A stretch of 64,000 nt of DNA from Saccharomyces mikatae IFO 1815. Lineage: Eukaryota > Ascomycota > Saccharomycetes > Saccharomycetales > Saccharomycetaceae. The DNA lies in contig NC_079268.1 of assembly GCF_947241705.1 (NCBI RefSeq), forward strand, positions 806,001-870,000, read 5' to 3'. Shown piece by piece: positions 15,291 through 26,555 of this stretch (position 1 is its first letter; each line of letters begins with the position of its first letter). The translations under genes were made by a program, and so were the position numbers. A model generated the notes under the pieces. That model was given only the letters and a program-made list of their open reading frames with translations. It had not been told where the DNA came from and searched no databases.

Positions 15291-17489
15291 ATGACCACAC
15301 AAATAAGATCTCCCGAAGGTTTGCCGTATCCGATTCAGATCGACAAACTCATCCCAAGTGTAGGTTCGTATCTCCATGAAGGTGATAGGTTGCTTGTCTA
15401 TAAATTCTGGTACTTGGTGGAAAGGGCCTCAGAGACCGGCGTTGATGACAACGAGCACGATGCTTCTCCCGGCGGCGGTGCCGGCAGCAATGGTGTCTCT
15501 CCGCCAACTAAACAGCTACGTGAATCTATAGAATTTTTTGAGAGTCCCTACGAAGGAGATTTGATTAGCTGGAATGTAGATGTGGGGGACGAAGTAGCTA
15601 CAGCGAACCAAGTGATTTGCGAGATAAAAAGACCATGTAACCACGATATCGTCTATGGCGGGTTGTGCACTCAATGTGGGAAAGAAGTGTCCGCAGACGC
15701 CTTCGATGGTGTGCCATTAGACGTCGTCGGAGACATGGATTTACAAATTAGTGAAACGGAGGCCATTAGGACGGGGAAGGCATTGAAGGAGCATTTGCGA
15801 CGGGACAAGAAACTGATTTTAGTAGTGGATTTAGATCAAACTATCATTCATTGTGGTGTAGATCCTACCATCGCAGAGTGGAAAAACGACCCTAATAATC
15901 CAAATTTTGAAACATTAAGAGACGTCAAGAGCTTCACTTTGGATGAGGAGCTAGTACTCCCACTCATGTATATGAATGAAGATGGTTCTGTGCTGAGACC
16001 GCCTCCAGTTAGGAAATGTTGGTACTACGTGAAGGTAAGGCCTGGGTTAAAGGAATTTTTCGCTAAAGTAGCTCCTCTCTTTGAAATGCATATCTACACA
16101 ATGGCTACAAGGGCTTATGCCTTACAAATAGCTAAAATCGTCGATCCTACGGGCAAATTGTTTGGCGATAGAATTCTATCGCGTGACGAAAATGGGTCTC
16201 TAACGACAAAATCATTAGCTAAACTATTCCCCACAGACCAGTCAATGGTTGTAGTTATTGACGACAGAGGTGATGTTTGGAATTGGTGTCCAAACTTAAT
16301 TAAAGTTGTTCCTTATAATTTCTTCGTTGGAGTAGGTGATATCAACTCCAATTTCCTGCCCAAGCAATCTACTGGAATGCTACAACTTGGAAGAAAGACA
16401 AGACAAAAGAGCCAAGAATCTCAGGAACTGCTGACAGATATTATGGACAATGAAAAAAAGCTACAAGAAAAGATAGACAAGGAAGTTAAACGTCAGGAAG
16501 AAAAGTTGAATCACCAATTGGCCACTGCAGAAGAACCTCCTGCAAACGAATCCAAAGAAGAGTTGACCAAAAAACTAGAATACTCAGCATCCTTGGAAGT
16601 CCAACAACAGAATCGACCCTTGGCCAAACTACAAAAACACTTGCATGATCAAAAACTATTAGTCGATGATGACGATGAACTATATTACTTAATGGGCACG
16701 CTATCAAACATTCACATGACTTATTATCAAATGCTATCACAAGAAAATGAACCAGAACCAAATTTGATGGAAATTATACCAAGTCTAAAGCAAAAAGTCT
16801 TCCAAAATTGCTTTTTTGTTTTTTCGGGTTTAATACCCCTTGGGACTGACATCCAAAGGTCGGACATTGTAATATGGACAAGCACGTTTGGTGCCACCTC
16901 TACTTCGGATATAGATTTCCTCACAACACATTTAATCACCAAGAACCCAAGCACTTATAAGGCACGTCTGGCGAAAAAGTTCAACCCAGAGATCAAAATC
17001 GTTCATCCAGATTGGATATTTGAGTGTCTGGTAAATTGGAAAAAAGTAGATGAAAAACCCTACACTTTAATCGTGGACAGTCCCATTTCTGATGAGGAGT
17101 TACAAAACTTTCAATCACAACTACAAAAAAGGCAGGAATATCTGGAGGAAAATCAAGAACAGCAGCATATGTTGACATCACAAGAAAATCTAAATCTATT
17201 CGCAACCGGTACCTCATGGTTAAACAATGATGATGATGATGATATCCCGGATACAGCCAGCGATGACGACGAGGACGATGAGCACAATGATGAAAGTGAC
17301 GAAGAAAATCACCCAGAAGGCATCGACAGAAAGAGAAGCATCGAGGACAATCATGAAGATACATCGCAGAAGAAGACCAAGGCAGAACCTTTACAAGATG
17401 GTCCTGTACAACAGAAAAGAGAAGGAGACGATAACGAAGACAGCGACTCACAATTGGAGGAAGAGTTGATGGATATGCTGGATGGTTAA
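15291..17489 (+). CDS. FCP1: Fcp1, RNA polymerase II C-terminal-domain phosphatase
   Basis: A 732-residue protein, the usual length. It dephosphorylates Ser2 of the Rpb1 C-terminal repeats, recycling polymerase II. The catalytic FCP homology domain (about 170-345) carries the DxDxT signature D180-L-D182-Q-T184. D180 is the nucleophile and D182 the acid-base residue. The second aspartate motif is VVIDDRGDVW near 323-332. A BRCT domain lies at about 500-595, ending near HPDWIFECLVNW. The C-terminus is very acidic, which in the known protein contacts TFIIF and TFIIB. The start is the first ATG. Confidence 0.97.
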   Translation: MTTQIRSPEGLPYPIQIDKLIPSVGSYLHEGDRLLVYKFWYLVERASETGVDDNEHDASPGGGAGSNGVSPPTKQLRESIEFFESPYEGDLISWNVDVGDEVATANQVICEIKRPCNHDIVYGGLCTQCGKEVSADAFDGVPLDVVGDMDLQISETEAIRTGKALKEHLRRDKKLILVVDLDQTIIHCGVDPTIAEWKNDPNNPNFETLRDVKSFTLDEELVLPLMYMNEDGSVLRPPPVRKCWYYVKVRPGLKEFFAKVAPLFEMHIYTMATRAYALQIAKIVDPTGKLFGDRILSRDENGSLTTKSLAKLFPTDQSMVVVIDDRGDVWNWCPNLIKVVPYNFFVGVGDINSNFLPKQSTGMLQLGRKTRQKSQESQELLTDIMDNEKKLQEKIDKEVKRQEEKLNHQLATAEEPPANESKEELTKKLEYSASLEVQQQNRPLAKLQKHLHDQKLLVDDDDELYYLMGTLSNIHMTYYQMLSQENEPEPNLMEIIPSLKQKVFQNCFFVFSGLIPLGTDIQRSDIVIWTSTFGATSTSDIDFLTTHLITKNPSTYKARLAKKFNPEIKIVHPDWIFECLVNWKKVDEKPYTLIVDSPISDEELQNFQSQLQKRQEYLEENQEQQHMLTSQENLNLFATGTSWLNNDDDDDIPDTASDDDEDDEHNDESDEENHPEGIDRKRSIEDNHEDTSQKKTKAEPLQDGPVQQKREGDDNEDSDSQLEEELMDMLDG

Positions 17490-17769
17490 TAGTTCGGTTC
17501 TCATATCCGCCCGCTCCTCTCTTTCACTGTTCTTTGTGATTGTAATTGTTCATAGTATATATGTTTTTAATAAAATAAACCAATAGCAATAGCACTATTT
17601 TCTGCTCGTTTTAATATTCTCACTCCCTCTTTTTTTTTATTTTCATTTTTTCAATCTTTCATTATACTGTTATGTTTTTCTCTCCTTTAAAGAGAAGTTT
17701 GAGGCACTTTTTCTTTACCCCTAAGTTCTCAAAGGTGTTTTCGAGCAATAAGCTATACAAACGCAAGAA

Positions 17770-19638
17770 ATGTCTCTGCAATTTTTAGAAGCCGTACCAT
17801 CTAACTTGAAAGAAGCTATCTCATTATGGTTTGAGCAAGACCAGAACCCAGAAACTATAGAAGAGGTCACTGCGCTTTGCAAGAAGTCTGATTGGAATGA
17901 ATTACACAGAAGGTTTGATTCTAGAATTCAGTTTGGTACTGCTGGTTTAAGATCGCAGATGCAAGCTGGTTTTAACCGGATGAATACTTTAGTGATTATT
18001 CAAGCCTCTCAGGGATTGGCAACTTATGCAAAACAGCAATTTCCAAACAATTTGGTAGCGGTAGTGGGACACGACCATAGGTTTCATTCCAAGGAGTTCG
18101 CCAGGGCCACTGCTACTGCATTTCTTTTGAAAGGCTTTAAAGTGCACTACTTGAATCCTGATCACGAATTTGTTCACACCCCTCTAGTTCCTTTTGCAGT
18201 AGATAAACTGAAGGCCTCTGTTGGTGTGATGGTAACTGCAAGTCATAACCCGAAAATGGACAATGGATACAAAGTATACTATTCAAATGGGTGCCAAATA
18301 ATTCCACCCCACGATCATGCCATTTCTGATTCCATTGACATGAATTTAGAACCATGGGCTAATGTTTGGAATTTCGATGATGTTCTAAACAAGGGACTCA
18401 AACAAGGCAAATTGATGTACTCAAGGGAAGAAATATTGAAGTTGTATTTAGGAGAGGTTTCTAAGAATCTAGTGGGGACCGACCCGTTAAAGTTTGAAGT
18501 AAAAGCAAAACCTTGGTTTGTTTACACACCAATGCATGGAGTTGGCTTTGACATTTTTAGTACGATCGTGAAAAAGACAATGTCATTGGTAGAAGGTAAA
18601 GACTATCTATGTGTTCCTGAACAACAAGAGCCAGACCCTTCATTCCCAACTGTTGCTTTTCCTAACCCCGAAGAAAAAGGTGCTTTAGACCTTGGTATAA
18701 ATTTAGCGGAGAATCACGGCATCAATTTACTTATTGCCAACGATCCCGATGCTGACAGATTTTCTGTTGCTATTAAAGATATAAGGTCAGGTGAATGGCG
18801 ACAACTAACAGGTAATGAAATCGGTTTTCTTTTTGCAATCTTTGAATTTCAGAAATTTAAAAGTATGGAAAAGCAATTTCAGCATGCCCATCCGTTGGCT
18901 ATGTTAAGTTCAACAGTATCTTCACAAATGATCAAAAAAATGGCGGAAGTAGAAGGGTTCCATTACGAAGAAACGCTAACAGGATTTAAGTGGATTGGAA
19001 ATCGTGCTATTCTTTTGGAAAAGGAAGGCTACTATGTTCCCTTTGGCTTCGAGGAAGCAATTGGCTACATGTTTCCAGCAATGGAGCATGATAAAGACGG
19101 TCTTAGCGCTTCCATTGTCTTTTTGCAAGCTTATTGTCAATGGAAGATAGATCACAATCTGGACCCGATAAGTATCTTAGAAGACGGTTTTAAGAAGTAT
19201 GGGGTATTCAAAGAGTACAATGGCTATTACATTGTCTCAAGTCCAATTGTTACAAATGAGATATTTGATTATATCAGAAATGCCTACACCCCCAAGGGCG
19301 TATCATACCCTTCTTCAATTGGTAAAGAAATCGAGGTGCTAAATTACAGAGATTTGACCATTGGTTATCAGTCGGACACTTCAAATCATAAGCCTACTCT
19401 TCCCATCGATCCTTCATCACAAATGATAACAGTATCAGCTAAACCAAGTGACGGCAATGAGGGTGAGCATATCCGCTTCACTATTCGCGGGTCTGGAACA
19501 GAACCGAAAATCAAAGTATATATCGAAGCTTGTGCAGATGAAGAACAGAGAGCCACATTTTTGGCCAAATTAACCTGGAATGTACTGAAGCGTGAGTGGT
19601 TTAGGCCGGAGAAAATGGATATAGTTACACATTTTTGA
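17770..19638 (+). CDS. PRM15: Prm15/Pgm3, phosphoribomutase
   Basis: A 622-residue member of the alpha-D-phosphohexomutase family, the usual length. It interconverts ribose-1-phosphate and ribose-5-phosphate in nucleoside salvage, with minor phosphoglucomutase activity. The phosphoserine loop is TASHNPKMDNGYK, with catalytic Ser158. The metal loop DPDADRFSVAI lies near residues 325-335, the sugar-binding GFEEAIGYM near 422-430, and the C-terminal phosphate loop RGSGTEPKIKVYIEA near 575-590. All active-site loops are intact. It is convergent with ATR2, with 90 bp between the stops. The gene is also called PGM3. Confidence 0.95.
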   Translation: MSLQFLEAVPSNLKEAISLWFEQDQNPETIEEVTALCKKSDWNELHRRFDSRIQFGTAGLRSQMQAGFNRMNTLVIIQASQGLATYAKQQFPNNLVAVVGHDHRFHSKEFARATATAFLLKGFKVHYLNPDHEFVHTPLVPFAVDKLKASVGVMVTASHNPKMDNGYKVYYSNGCQIIPPHDHAISDSIDMNLEPWANVWNFDDVLNKGLKQGKLMYSREEILKLYLGEVSKNLVGTDPLKFEVKAKPWFVYTPMHGVGFDIFSTIVKKTMSLVEGKDYLCVPEQQEPDPSFPTVAFPNPEEKGALDLGINLAENHGINLLIANDPDADRFSVAIKDIRSGEWRQLTGNEIGFLFAIFEFQKFKSMEKQFQHAHPLAMLSSTVSSQMIKKMAEVEGFHYEETLTGFKWIGNRAILLEKEGYYVPFGFEEAIGYMFPAMEHDKDGLSASIVFLQAYCQWKIDHNLDPISILEDGFKKYGVFKEYNGYYIVSSPIVTNEIFDYIRNAYTPKGVSYPSSIGKEIEVLNYRDLTIGYQSDTSNHKPTLPIDPSSQMITVSAKPSDGNEGEHIRFTIRGSGTEPKIKVYIEACADEEQRATFLAKLTWNVLKREWFRPEKMDIVTHF

Positions 19639-19728
19639 AACCGTTTGGGGCCTATATACTAAAGAAAGGTCACCAACCTAATAAATCATTTTATTTTTGT
19701 TCGTAACAATTCTTATATCAATATAAAT

Positions 19729-21360
19729 TTAACTAGTTTCTGCTTCCAGTCTTTTCTTTTCACTCTCTTTGTGTTTATTCCAAAAGTTTTCAAGCATGTA
19801 AGTGACACTAATCAAAAGACCAAGAGAAGCTAACCCGATGCCTAGATAAATAGCTGCTCGATAACCTTTCAACAAATTCTGGCCACTCTTATTGATTTGG
19901 CGCTCAACAGTCACTCCCATACCTAAGCAGAGAGATGCCGAATAATTAATAACTGTGTTTACTAATGATCCTGCCATACCTTGGTATTGCATTGGAAGTC
20001 CGTCACTCAATATAATCGATGAAGCTGGGAATGATAAATCCATCCCAAAGCATAAGATAGCTTGCATGGCAAAGTTCAGCTTCCAATAGCTTTGTTCCAC
20101 TGGCAATACACTGAACATTATTGAACCGGCATCAAATGCCATCAGTGCAAAGCATAGTAGTATGGCTGGCCCTAATCTTTTTATAGAAAAGGCGACAAAG
20201 AATGCCGCAATAGAACCAAAAATAACGAAAACAAAATACGTACCCCCAGTCCAAACAGGACTATAATGTCTCAAGTTTAGTTGAAAGGATACATAATAAA
20301 ATGTCCAAATACCGAACGACCCCCATCCTAAGAATACGGCCAATAAAATCATAATCATATGACGATTCTTGGTTACTGCATGTGGTAAAAGAGGAACCTC
20401 AGCATACTTGATCTCATAAACAAAAAACGCAATGAGGAAAAACACGGATAATATGAGAAGGACGATAATATAAGCTTCACCCCACCCTGCTATTGGTGCC
20501 TGATTCCAGACAAAGTTGAAAAGAATCAATCCGAGGACGGCAAGAGTGGAACCAGTCCAATCCATAGAAAGCCCATGAACATTAGTTGGTACATTGTTGG
20601 GAATAGAATACCAAGCCATCAATAAACTGATAAACGTTGCAATACTGAAGGCATAAAATACCCAAGGCCACTGTTCAGGATCTTCAGTGACAATTAATCC
20701 TCCAAATACCCCGCCAAACATCCCACCTGCTGGGGCGCATGCACCAATAACACTAATTACTAGGTTCTTTCTCAACGAACCGACTTTATAAACGTGACCA
20801 ACAAGCCCCATAATATTTGGCAGAATGAACGCAATTCCCAGTCCTTGGAATGCACGACACGTAATGAAAAACGCGTCGCTATTAGAATATTTAGAAAGGC
20901 CGGAAATTATTGACCATATGATTATGATGACATATCCAATCAACAACATTTTCTTCAACCCATAAATATCTCCTAACCTCCCACTGATAAGGATAAAAGA
21001 CCCAGCAGCCAATGGGAAAGATGCCATCAACCATGCTTGATTGTTCGACTCTGAATTGAAAGATTTTGAAAGCACGTTCATAATGCAGAGAGCGTGGGTT
21101 TGTCCTGCTTGATTTAGTAATTGTGCTAACATGCATGTAGCTATAAACATGAGTTCCTTCCCGAAGGAACTGAAATAAATAGGGTCTTGCCATGGTGAGT
21201 CATTGGTCACTTGATTTGATTCATTTGAAGAAGTAACTGTTGTCACCTCTTCATCTTCTGTGGAAATCACTACTTTGTCGTCCACTTTCATTATCGTTTT
21301 ATCATGTATCTGATAGTCCGTGCCCTGCACGCTCATTTTCTTTTTAAAGATGGGTAGCAT
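19729..21360 (-). CDS. ATR2: Atr2 (YMR279C), DHA2-type major facilitator transporter
   Basis: A 543-residue MFS drug:H+ antiporter of the 14-helix DHA2 type, related to the boron and aminotriazole exporter Atr1. The S. cerevisiae form is about 540. Hydrophobic helices run from about residue 60 to 530. The MFS loop motif GRLGDIYGLKK follows helix 2 near residue 125, and a motif-C-like run GACAPAGGMFGGVFGG lies in helix 5. The open frame extends 39 bases upstream, but without an ATG (it begins TTG), so the start is at 21360 (MLPIFKKK). In S. cerevisiae its overexpression gives boron tolerance; the substrate here is inferred. Confidence 0.9.
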   Translation of the reverse strand: MLPIFKKKMSVQGTDYQIHDKTIMKVDDKVVISTEDEEVTTVTSSNESNQVTNDSPWQDPIYFSSFGKELMFIATCMLAQLLNQAGQTHALCIMNVLSKSFNSESNNQAWLMASFPLAAGSFILISGRLGDIYGLKKMLLIGYVIIIIWSIISGLSKYSNSDAFFITCRAFQGLGIAFILPNIMGLVGHVYKVGSLRKNLVISVIGACAPAGGMFGGVFGGLIVTEDPEQWPWVFYAFSIATFISLLMAWYSIPNNVPTNVHGLSMDWTGSTLAVLGLILFNFVWNQAPIAGWGEAYIIVLLILSVFFLIAFFVYEIKYAEVPLLPHAVTKNRHMIMILLAVFLGWGSFGIWTFYYVSFQLNLRHYSPVWTGGTYFVFVIFGSIAAFFVAFSIKRLGPAILLCFALMAFDAGSIMFSVLPVEQSYWKLNFAMQAILCFGMDLSFPASSIILSDGLPMQYQGMAGSLVNTVINYSASLCLGMGVTVERQINKSGQNLLKGYRAAIYLGIGLASLGLLISVTYMLENFWNKHKESEKKRLEAETS

Positions 21361-22037
21361 CTGTGATTGAATCGATGACTTGTATCTCCTAACGCTCAAT
21401 TTGGCTTGTTGAAATTTACCATAGTTGAGATACTTATTTCATGCCTTATATACCTTTTTTATGTACGCTGAATCTCCCTGAATATCTTACTTTAAAAGCT
21501 GTAATAGAAAGAAAATTCGGCTTGTAACCATGGCAATAGTATAAACAAGGTTTCATCATGCTATTGTTATCTCCCGAACTGTACTGCTGAGGAAAAATAG
21601 GAAAAACTTACGCGTTCTACGAAGATTTCTGTAGGGAAAGCAAGGTTTTTTTCTTAATGAATATACGAACCTCGTTTTTGGTGTCGCACTGTCGACACTA
21701 TTTATGCGCGCCTTACTTCTTTGTTTTCCTTTCCTTGCAGTCTCCGCGCTGTCATATGATGTTCTTCCAGTGAGTAACCATGGGAACTGGTGAAGAATTT
21801 CCTAATTTGAAACGTACTTCGATTAGGAAATCAGAAAAACATTAACATCCAATGGATGTAGGGTTTGAACTTGCGATTATTATCTTCTTCTCCTTTTTTC
21901 TTCCCGAAGATAAGCTTGCTACTTATATGGTGGCTGAAGGCTATTGCAACTAAGATTATTGAACCGCACCTAAGAATAATATTTTTTATATGAATACTTG
22001 AAGTATTCGGCTTACATACACTAATAATAAAAAAAGA
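21361..22037. other. ATR2-CAT8 spacer
   Basis: A 677-bp spacer between the ATR2 promoter (left) and the CAT8 3' end (right). Apart from the inverted repeat at 21797-21831, I see no gene, RNA or repeat. Confidence 0.4.
21797..21831. promoter_or_regulatory. Perfect 10-bp inverted repeat upstream of ATR2
   Basis: ATTTCCTAAT (21797-21806) and ATTAGGAAAT (21822-21831) are exact reverse complements separated by 15 bp, about 440 bp upstream of the ATR2 ATG. The spacing, about 2.5 helical turns centre to centre, would suit a dimeric regulator. No named consensus fits exactly. It could also be a chance repeat or a transcript hairpin. Confidence 0.3.
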
Positions 22038-25000
22038 TCAGGTGGCGTTTTGCCATTGGAACAAATCAGGTACATTATCGGTGTTGGAACTTCCATCGCT
22101 GGAACTTTTTGACCGATCTGTATTATATCGACTTTTTTGAGGGCGCCTTGGACCACGGTGGGACGCTGAGGGTCCTGAAGAAGTCCTTCTCATTTGAAAC
22201 AAAGTAGAAGGCATATCCAACTTGTCGCTTTTTGTACTCTGTGGATTTTCTAAGTAGCTGCCATCACCTTTAGGATTATTACCTGATGATAGGGATTTTT
22301 GATTACTAGTGGCTCTAGTACTCATTGACGACAATATTCCTTGGCTCAAAATTGAGTCTGTTGGGTTCAAAACTTCTTTGGCGTTCCTGCGCGATTGATC
22401 CATATCATCATTGAAAGTTGGGTCCAAAATTATACTGTTTTTACTCCGATTCGATGTAGTAGATGTCGTGTTAGTATTTGAAATGTCCGGCGTGTCCACT
22501 AATAAAGGTGCTAATCCAAGAGATGCGTCTACAATGTAGTCATAGTCTACCCCAGAATAATTAACATTCGTCATGAAATTATTGAAATTCCCCAAGTCGT
22601 TAAAATCACAGTTGTCCACACCATGATTTGTGTTTCCAATACTGCTGCTTTGGCTCCTATGACCAGCAGTTGACGGTGGTTTAAAAATTGAACCGGTATT
22701 TGTAGCGGTTTTGTTATCAGCTCCTGGATCCCGTGAAATAGAGCTTTGATCATTCTGGTAGAGAAAGTTATTGATACTGATATTGGAGAAAGAATTATCG
22801 TTGTTTAGTAATCTCATTAGCTTTGTCAGGCTATAATTGCTCTTGTTATTGAAAGCTAAATTATTATTTTCCATAATAGAGTCTTTATTTTTCTCATGTA
22901 ATTTGCTACTTGCCAAACTTTCAGTATTTTGTTTAATGACGGGCTCTAACCGTTCTGATTTAGACCCCATATTATCTTTCATGAGATCTAAATTACTAGG
23001 CAAACTGAACAGTGCATCCATGTGCATAGGTTTATTATTAGTCATATTTGGATCCGTTTTGGAGTTTCCAGCCTGTAAAAAGGGTGCCGCATTTAAGAAA
23101 CCAAGGTTTTCTATATTGGCATCTGCAGCGTCCGTCGAAAATCTATCACACCCGTTGAAATTGCTATTATTATTATTCGCGCCATTTGCTCCTTCAGGAT
23201 GGGTAAATAATGCAGTAAGATCCGTATTACTAAAAGAGAAAGGAAACAGATTACTAGTCGACATGGTTTTCTTATTATTATGCTGGAAATTCTCTGCATT
23301 CTGGGATTTAAATATACTGCCAGTGTCGACACCCCGTTTCGTATCCGTTTCGTATTTCAACCTTTTACTACCATTGCTGGTATTTTCTATTGGTGACTGA
23401 TCCGGACCAGAATTATTCTTCTTATTGTCATCCTTCCCATAAAGGTACTCATATTCTGGGTTTTCTCTTTTCACGATAGATTTTCTTGGTCTAGTTTCTG
23501 GACTATCTTTCGATTGAGAGCCAAGAATTGGTTTTATGGACGTAGTGGTGGCCAGCGGTAATCCCATTAATCTGTTATAATAATTCAATTTTTTTTCCAA
23601 AAATTTGTCCAGTCTTTCTACCTTTACGTTAGGAGCTTTTAATAACAGGTTAATAGTCATATCATAAAGTTTCAGGGTGTGCCAAGAGGCAGTTCCAGGC
23701 AAATCCAGAAGCCTATCATTTTCTATGTCTTTAATGGTATCAAGAAGAAGGTTCTTATTATCCAAAAACAAAGCACCACCTTTAGTATATTCCAATGAAC
23801 CTCTGGCACATAATAAAGAAAATCTGATCAAAGTTCTTGAAACATTCAAAGGCAATGGTATATACATCCAATTAATAGTTTGGAAAATCATGAGCGTCGC
23901 ATTTGTAGCTTGTTGTAAAATGATATACGATGATGATGTCCTTATAGCAGGAGATGTCATATCAACATCCACTATCATGTGGTCCTGGTCATTACTGCCT
24001 TTAGAGTCATTGCTAAACACCGATTGTTTCTTTTTCGTTCCATTATCAATGTTTTTAGGTAAAGGCTTCGTCGCGATGACCGGTAAATGAATCATTGATT
24101 TGGCTAGGAAATAAAAAAGTAATAGAATTTTCTTTTCAAATAGTATGATGTCTTTTTTTTCAAATCTTGTTTCTATGTTTTTCGAATCATTTACTCTTAT
24201 CTCGTCTAAATTTACGGTTCCATTTACAGTTATTTGAAAGTAATACATTTTAGGTAGTTGACTTCTCCAGTTATCCAGTGCGTTTTCATGTACTAGTGCT
24301 ACTTCAGAAGTTATTCTTTCATCCATCATTCCTCTCTTAAATATCGAGTCTAAAATGTTGCCTAATATTTTGGCAAACCTAATTATCTGAAGTGAAAAGC
24401 TCGACACTTGGCCTTGTAGTTGAATCTTCTTAGCTTTTTTATTCGTTTTTTTATTTTCCATAAATAATTGATCCTTATATTCAACATCAGAGATCGGTAA
24501 TGCACATTCAATATCGAAATCTTTGAGTAGACGTGGAACACCTAGTTGCAAAGAAGCAAAAACGTCAACGTAATAAATTGCCCAAAATAGTAACCTCCTC
24601 TCGCTTTGTTCAAATTTTTGTAAAACTGGGTTAGAGTGTACACTCAATACGGCGCTAGGACATCTGTGAAGTCTCAATTGTTGTGCCATAGAGACAATAC
24701 GGCCTCTCACTCCATAAATCGCGGAAATGTCACCCACGTTCAGATAATAAAAAGATGCCAAGGATAGTAGTTGTAAGGATGGTAGTGAGGTTGTCGACAT
24801 ATTCAAAAAATAAGGATTCTTCGGAATTATCAGGGAAAGCTGATGATAGTATGCCATCAATCTGGCATACTTAGAATTTGGGTTCTTTGGTACAGTATAC
24901 TTTATTTTCTCCATTTTTATCTTAACTAATAGCCCCATCAGCAGCATCATTGAAAGTTTCAGGGCAAACAGTTCATGATTGGTAGTGACGATACTTGTAT

Positions 25001-26339
25001 TAGTGACGTTGGTTTTCAAATTTGCTGAAGACAAATCCTTCACGACTTCGACAAAGTTATTGAAGTATAACAAGAAATGGTCATTGTTAAGGATTGGTAC
25101 TTGATTCGACCAAAATTTGAAAAACAAGTGTAAAAGTTCTTTAATTTCAGTGAGGGAAAGCAGCTCATTATCATGATCGTTAGGTAGATTTTCTGATTGC
25201 TTGGAGAATGAGTCTATATCAAATTTCAAAGAAACTAAAAACCCCTTTAAATCAACAAACTCTGATAAGTTTGTGGTTTGAAACTTTTTAAAGAACGCCG
25301 AATCATCATCGAGAATTTTATCTTCACCCTTCTCCTTCAATTTGGTTGAAGTCGAAGGCGGTAGAAGCCGTGGAGCTGGTAATCTATTCTTCAATGAAGA
25401 TAATAACGATACCGTATATAGACATTGTTTTGAGTTGAAACCAAATATTTGCCTTATTCTAGTCAAAAGCTGGGGAATAAACAGAATCTCTTCAGTGGAC
25501 CTGGGAATGGATAAAGAAACCAAAGTCGCCAATTGAGTGCTACGTTGATGAGTCGTCATTAATTTTAGTGCCTTTACTGCAGGAAGACCCGGTGCCTCAT
25601 CTTGTTCAAACGAAATGGCGGTCGGATCGTTCAAACTTGTGGAAGTAGGCTTAACGTGCAAATGATTTGTACAGGAAATACCGTCACACACATGGTCTTT
25701 TTGTGGAGGTAAAGGTGCTGCTGCTAATGAATTCATTACTGTATTACTATTATCACTGTCCATTTTTCCATTTTGCAGCTGCTTATTAACAGTTTGATTT
25801 AATAAATATATATTTGTGGAAGATAAATTCAATGGTGCGTCTTTTAGCTCCTGCTTAAAACTGCCATTAGCGGTGTTATCCATAGACGTTGGTGGCCGCG
25901 ATTGTGAAACAAGGCTAATTTGCTGTTCTTTGATGTCACACAAAGCTAACAAACGCTTATTTTCTGCCTCCAGTTCACGTACTCTTTCTTCCAGGCTCTC
26001 TGTATAGCCTTTCGGATACGCTTTCCTTAGCAGTTTGTCGCTTATTCTACATTCAAATCCAACCGCAGCACATTGCGAACACTGTGGCCTTTTGCCATCG
26101 CATCTTGTTTTCTTAGATCTGCACCTATCACAGGCTTGTGCTATCCTATAAATAGGTGTAGATAAAGGCGTCGGGGAGGTGGTCTTGATCATTGCGTCTT
26201 TTGTATTTTCAGAAGAGTGGGAGTTTGCTTCTGAACTTAGAGTTCTGTTAGAAATATTAGGGCCGCTGAGCGCCTGCGAACCAAGAGTTCTAATGACTCT
26301 GGGTTCCAAGCCTTGCCGATCAGAATTGTTATTTGCCAT
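22038..26339 (-). CDS. CAT8: Cat8, zinc-cluster activator of gluconeogenic genes
   Basis: A 1433-residue protein, the same length as in S. cerevisiae. Cat8 switches on gluconeogenic, glyoxylate-cycle and ethanol-use genes through carbon-source-responsive elements when glucose runs out, after phosphorylation by Snf1. The Zn2Cys6 cluster spans C70 to C97 ([11 protein letters not shown], then CSQC, then C) and is followed by a coiled-coil dimerisation segment (about 110-145; [20 protein letters not shown]). The fungal transcription factor middle domain lies at about 395-700. The C-terminal half is Asn/Ser-rich and disordered, with the activation region at the end. The start is the first ATG. Confidence 0.97.
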   Translation of the reverse strand: MANNNSDRQGLEPRVIRTLGSQALSGPNISNRTLSSEANSHSSENTKDAMIKTTSPTPLSTPIYRIAQACDRCRSKKTRCDGKRPQCSQCAAVGFECRISDKLLRKAYPKGYTESLEERVRELEAENKRLLALCDIKEQQISLVSQSRPPTSMDNTANGSFKQELKDAPLNLSSTNIYLLNQTVNKQLQNGKMDSDNSNTVMNSLAAAPLPPQKDHVCDGISCTNHLHVKPTSTSLNDPTAISFEQDEAPGLPAVKALKLMTTHQRSTQLATLVSLSIPRSTEEILFIPQLLTRIRQIFGFNSKQCLYTVSLLSSLKNRLPAPRLLPPSTSTKLKEKGEDKILDDDSAFFKKFQTTNLSEFVDLKGFLVSLKFDIDSFSKQSENLPNDHDNELLSLTEIKELLHLFFKFWSNQVPILNNDHFLLYFNNFVEVVKDLSSANLKTNVTNTSIVTTNHELFALKLSMMLLMGLLVKIKMEKIKYTVPKNPNSKYARLMAYYHQLSLIIPKNPYFLNMSTTSLPSLQLLSLASFYYLNVGDISAIYGVRGRIVSMAQQLRLHRCPSAVLSVHSNPVLQKFEQSERRLLFWAIYYVDVFASLQLGVPRLLKDFDIECALPISDVEYKDQLFMENKKTNKKAKKIQLQGQVSSFSLQIIRFAKILGNILDSIFKRGMMDERITSEVALVHENALDNWRSQLPKMYYFQITVNGTVNLDEIRVNDSKNIETRFEKKDIILFEKKILLLFYFLAKSMIHLPVIATKPLPKNIDNGTKKKQSVFSNDSKGSNDQDHMIVDVDMTSPAIRTSSSYIILQQATNATLMIFQTINWMYIPLPLNVSRTLIRFSLLCARGSLEYTKGGALFLDNKNLLLDTIKDIENDRLLDLPGTASWHTLKLYDMTINLLLKAPNVKVERLDKFLEKKLNYYNRLMGLPLATTTSIKPILGSQSKDSPETRPRKSIVKRENPEYEYLYGKDDNKKNNSGPDQSPIENTSNGSKRLKYETDTKRGVDTGSIFKSQNAENFQHNNKKTMSTSNLFPFSFSNTDLTALFTHPEGANGANNNNSNFNGCDRFSTDAADANIENLGFLNAAPFLQAGNSKTDPNMTNNKPMHMDALFSLPSNLDLMKDNMGSKSERLEPVIKQNTESLASSKLHEKNKDSIMENNNLAFNNKSNYSLTKLMRLLNNDNSFSNISINNFLYQNDQSSISRDPGADNKTATNTGSIFKPPSTAGHRSQSSSIGNTNHGVDNCDFNDLGNFNNFMTNVNYSGVDYDYIVDASLGLAPLLVDTPDISNTNTTSTTSNRSKNSIILDPTFNDDMDQSRRNAKEVLNPTDSILSQGILSSMSTRATSNQKSLSSGNNPKGDGSYLENPQSTKSDKLDMPSTLFQMRRTSSGPSASHRGPRRPQKSRYNTDRSKSSSDGSSNTDNVPDLFQWQNAT

Positions 26340-26528
26340 AATATTGTAACCTGTGCTTTATTTAACTGATGTATTTGCTCTAAAAAATTGTGTAAAAATG
26401 CTTGTAAATAGGTCAATATCTTGATGAATTATCATCAAATCTTCGGTGTTTTTTTGTCTCACGACTATAAAGGGGAGTTTGACAAATGATACTGTTTTTA
26501 AGGTGGTTTTCTTTTTTAAGTGTCACTG

Positions 26529-26536
26529 ACCAATCA
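26529..26536 (+). promoter_or_regulatory. Putative Hap2/3/4/5 site in the CAT8 promoter
   Basis: ACCAATCA matches the CCAAT-box consensus ACCAATNA of the Hap complex, about 190 bp upstream of the CAT8 ATG. Hap2/3/4/5-dependent CAT8 expression is established in S. cerevisiae. Occupancy here is inferred. Confidence 0.5.
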
Positions 26537-26545
26537 TACTCTCGT

Positions 26546-26555
26546 CCCCGCAAAT
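26546..26555 (-). promoter_or_regulatory. Putative Mig1 site in the CAT8 promoter
   Basis: On the minus strand this reads ATTTGCGGGG, fitting the Mig1 consensus of a GC box (SYGGGG) preceded by an AT-rich stretch. It is about 210 bp upstream of CAT8, 10 bp from the CCAAT box. Glucose repression of CAT8 by Mig1 is established for S. cerevisiae. A second GC word, CCCCGCC near 26562, lacks the AT flank. Confidence 0.55.

Noticed and set aside
22837-23400. 187-codon plus-strand open frame opposite CAT8
   Set aside because: The longest antisense shadow in the window, but it is the reverse of the Asn/Ser-rich CAT8 C-terminal region and has no features of its own.
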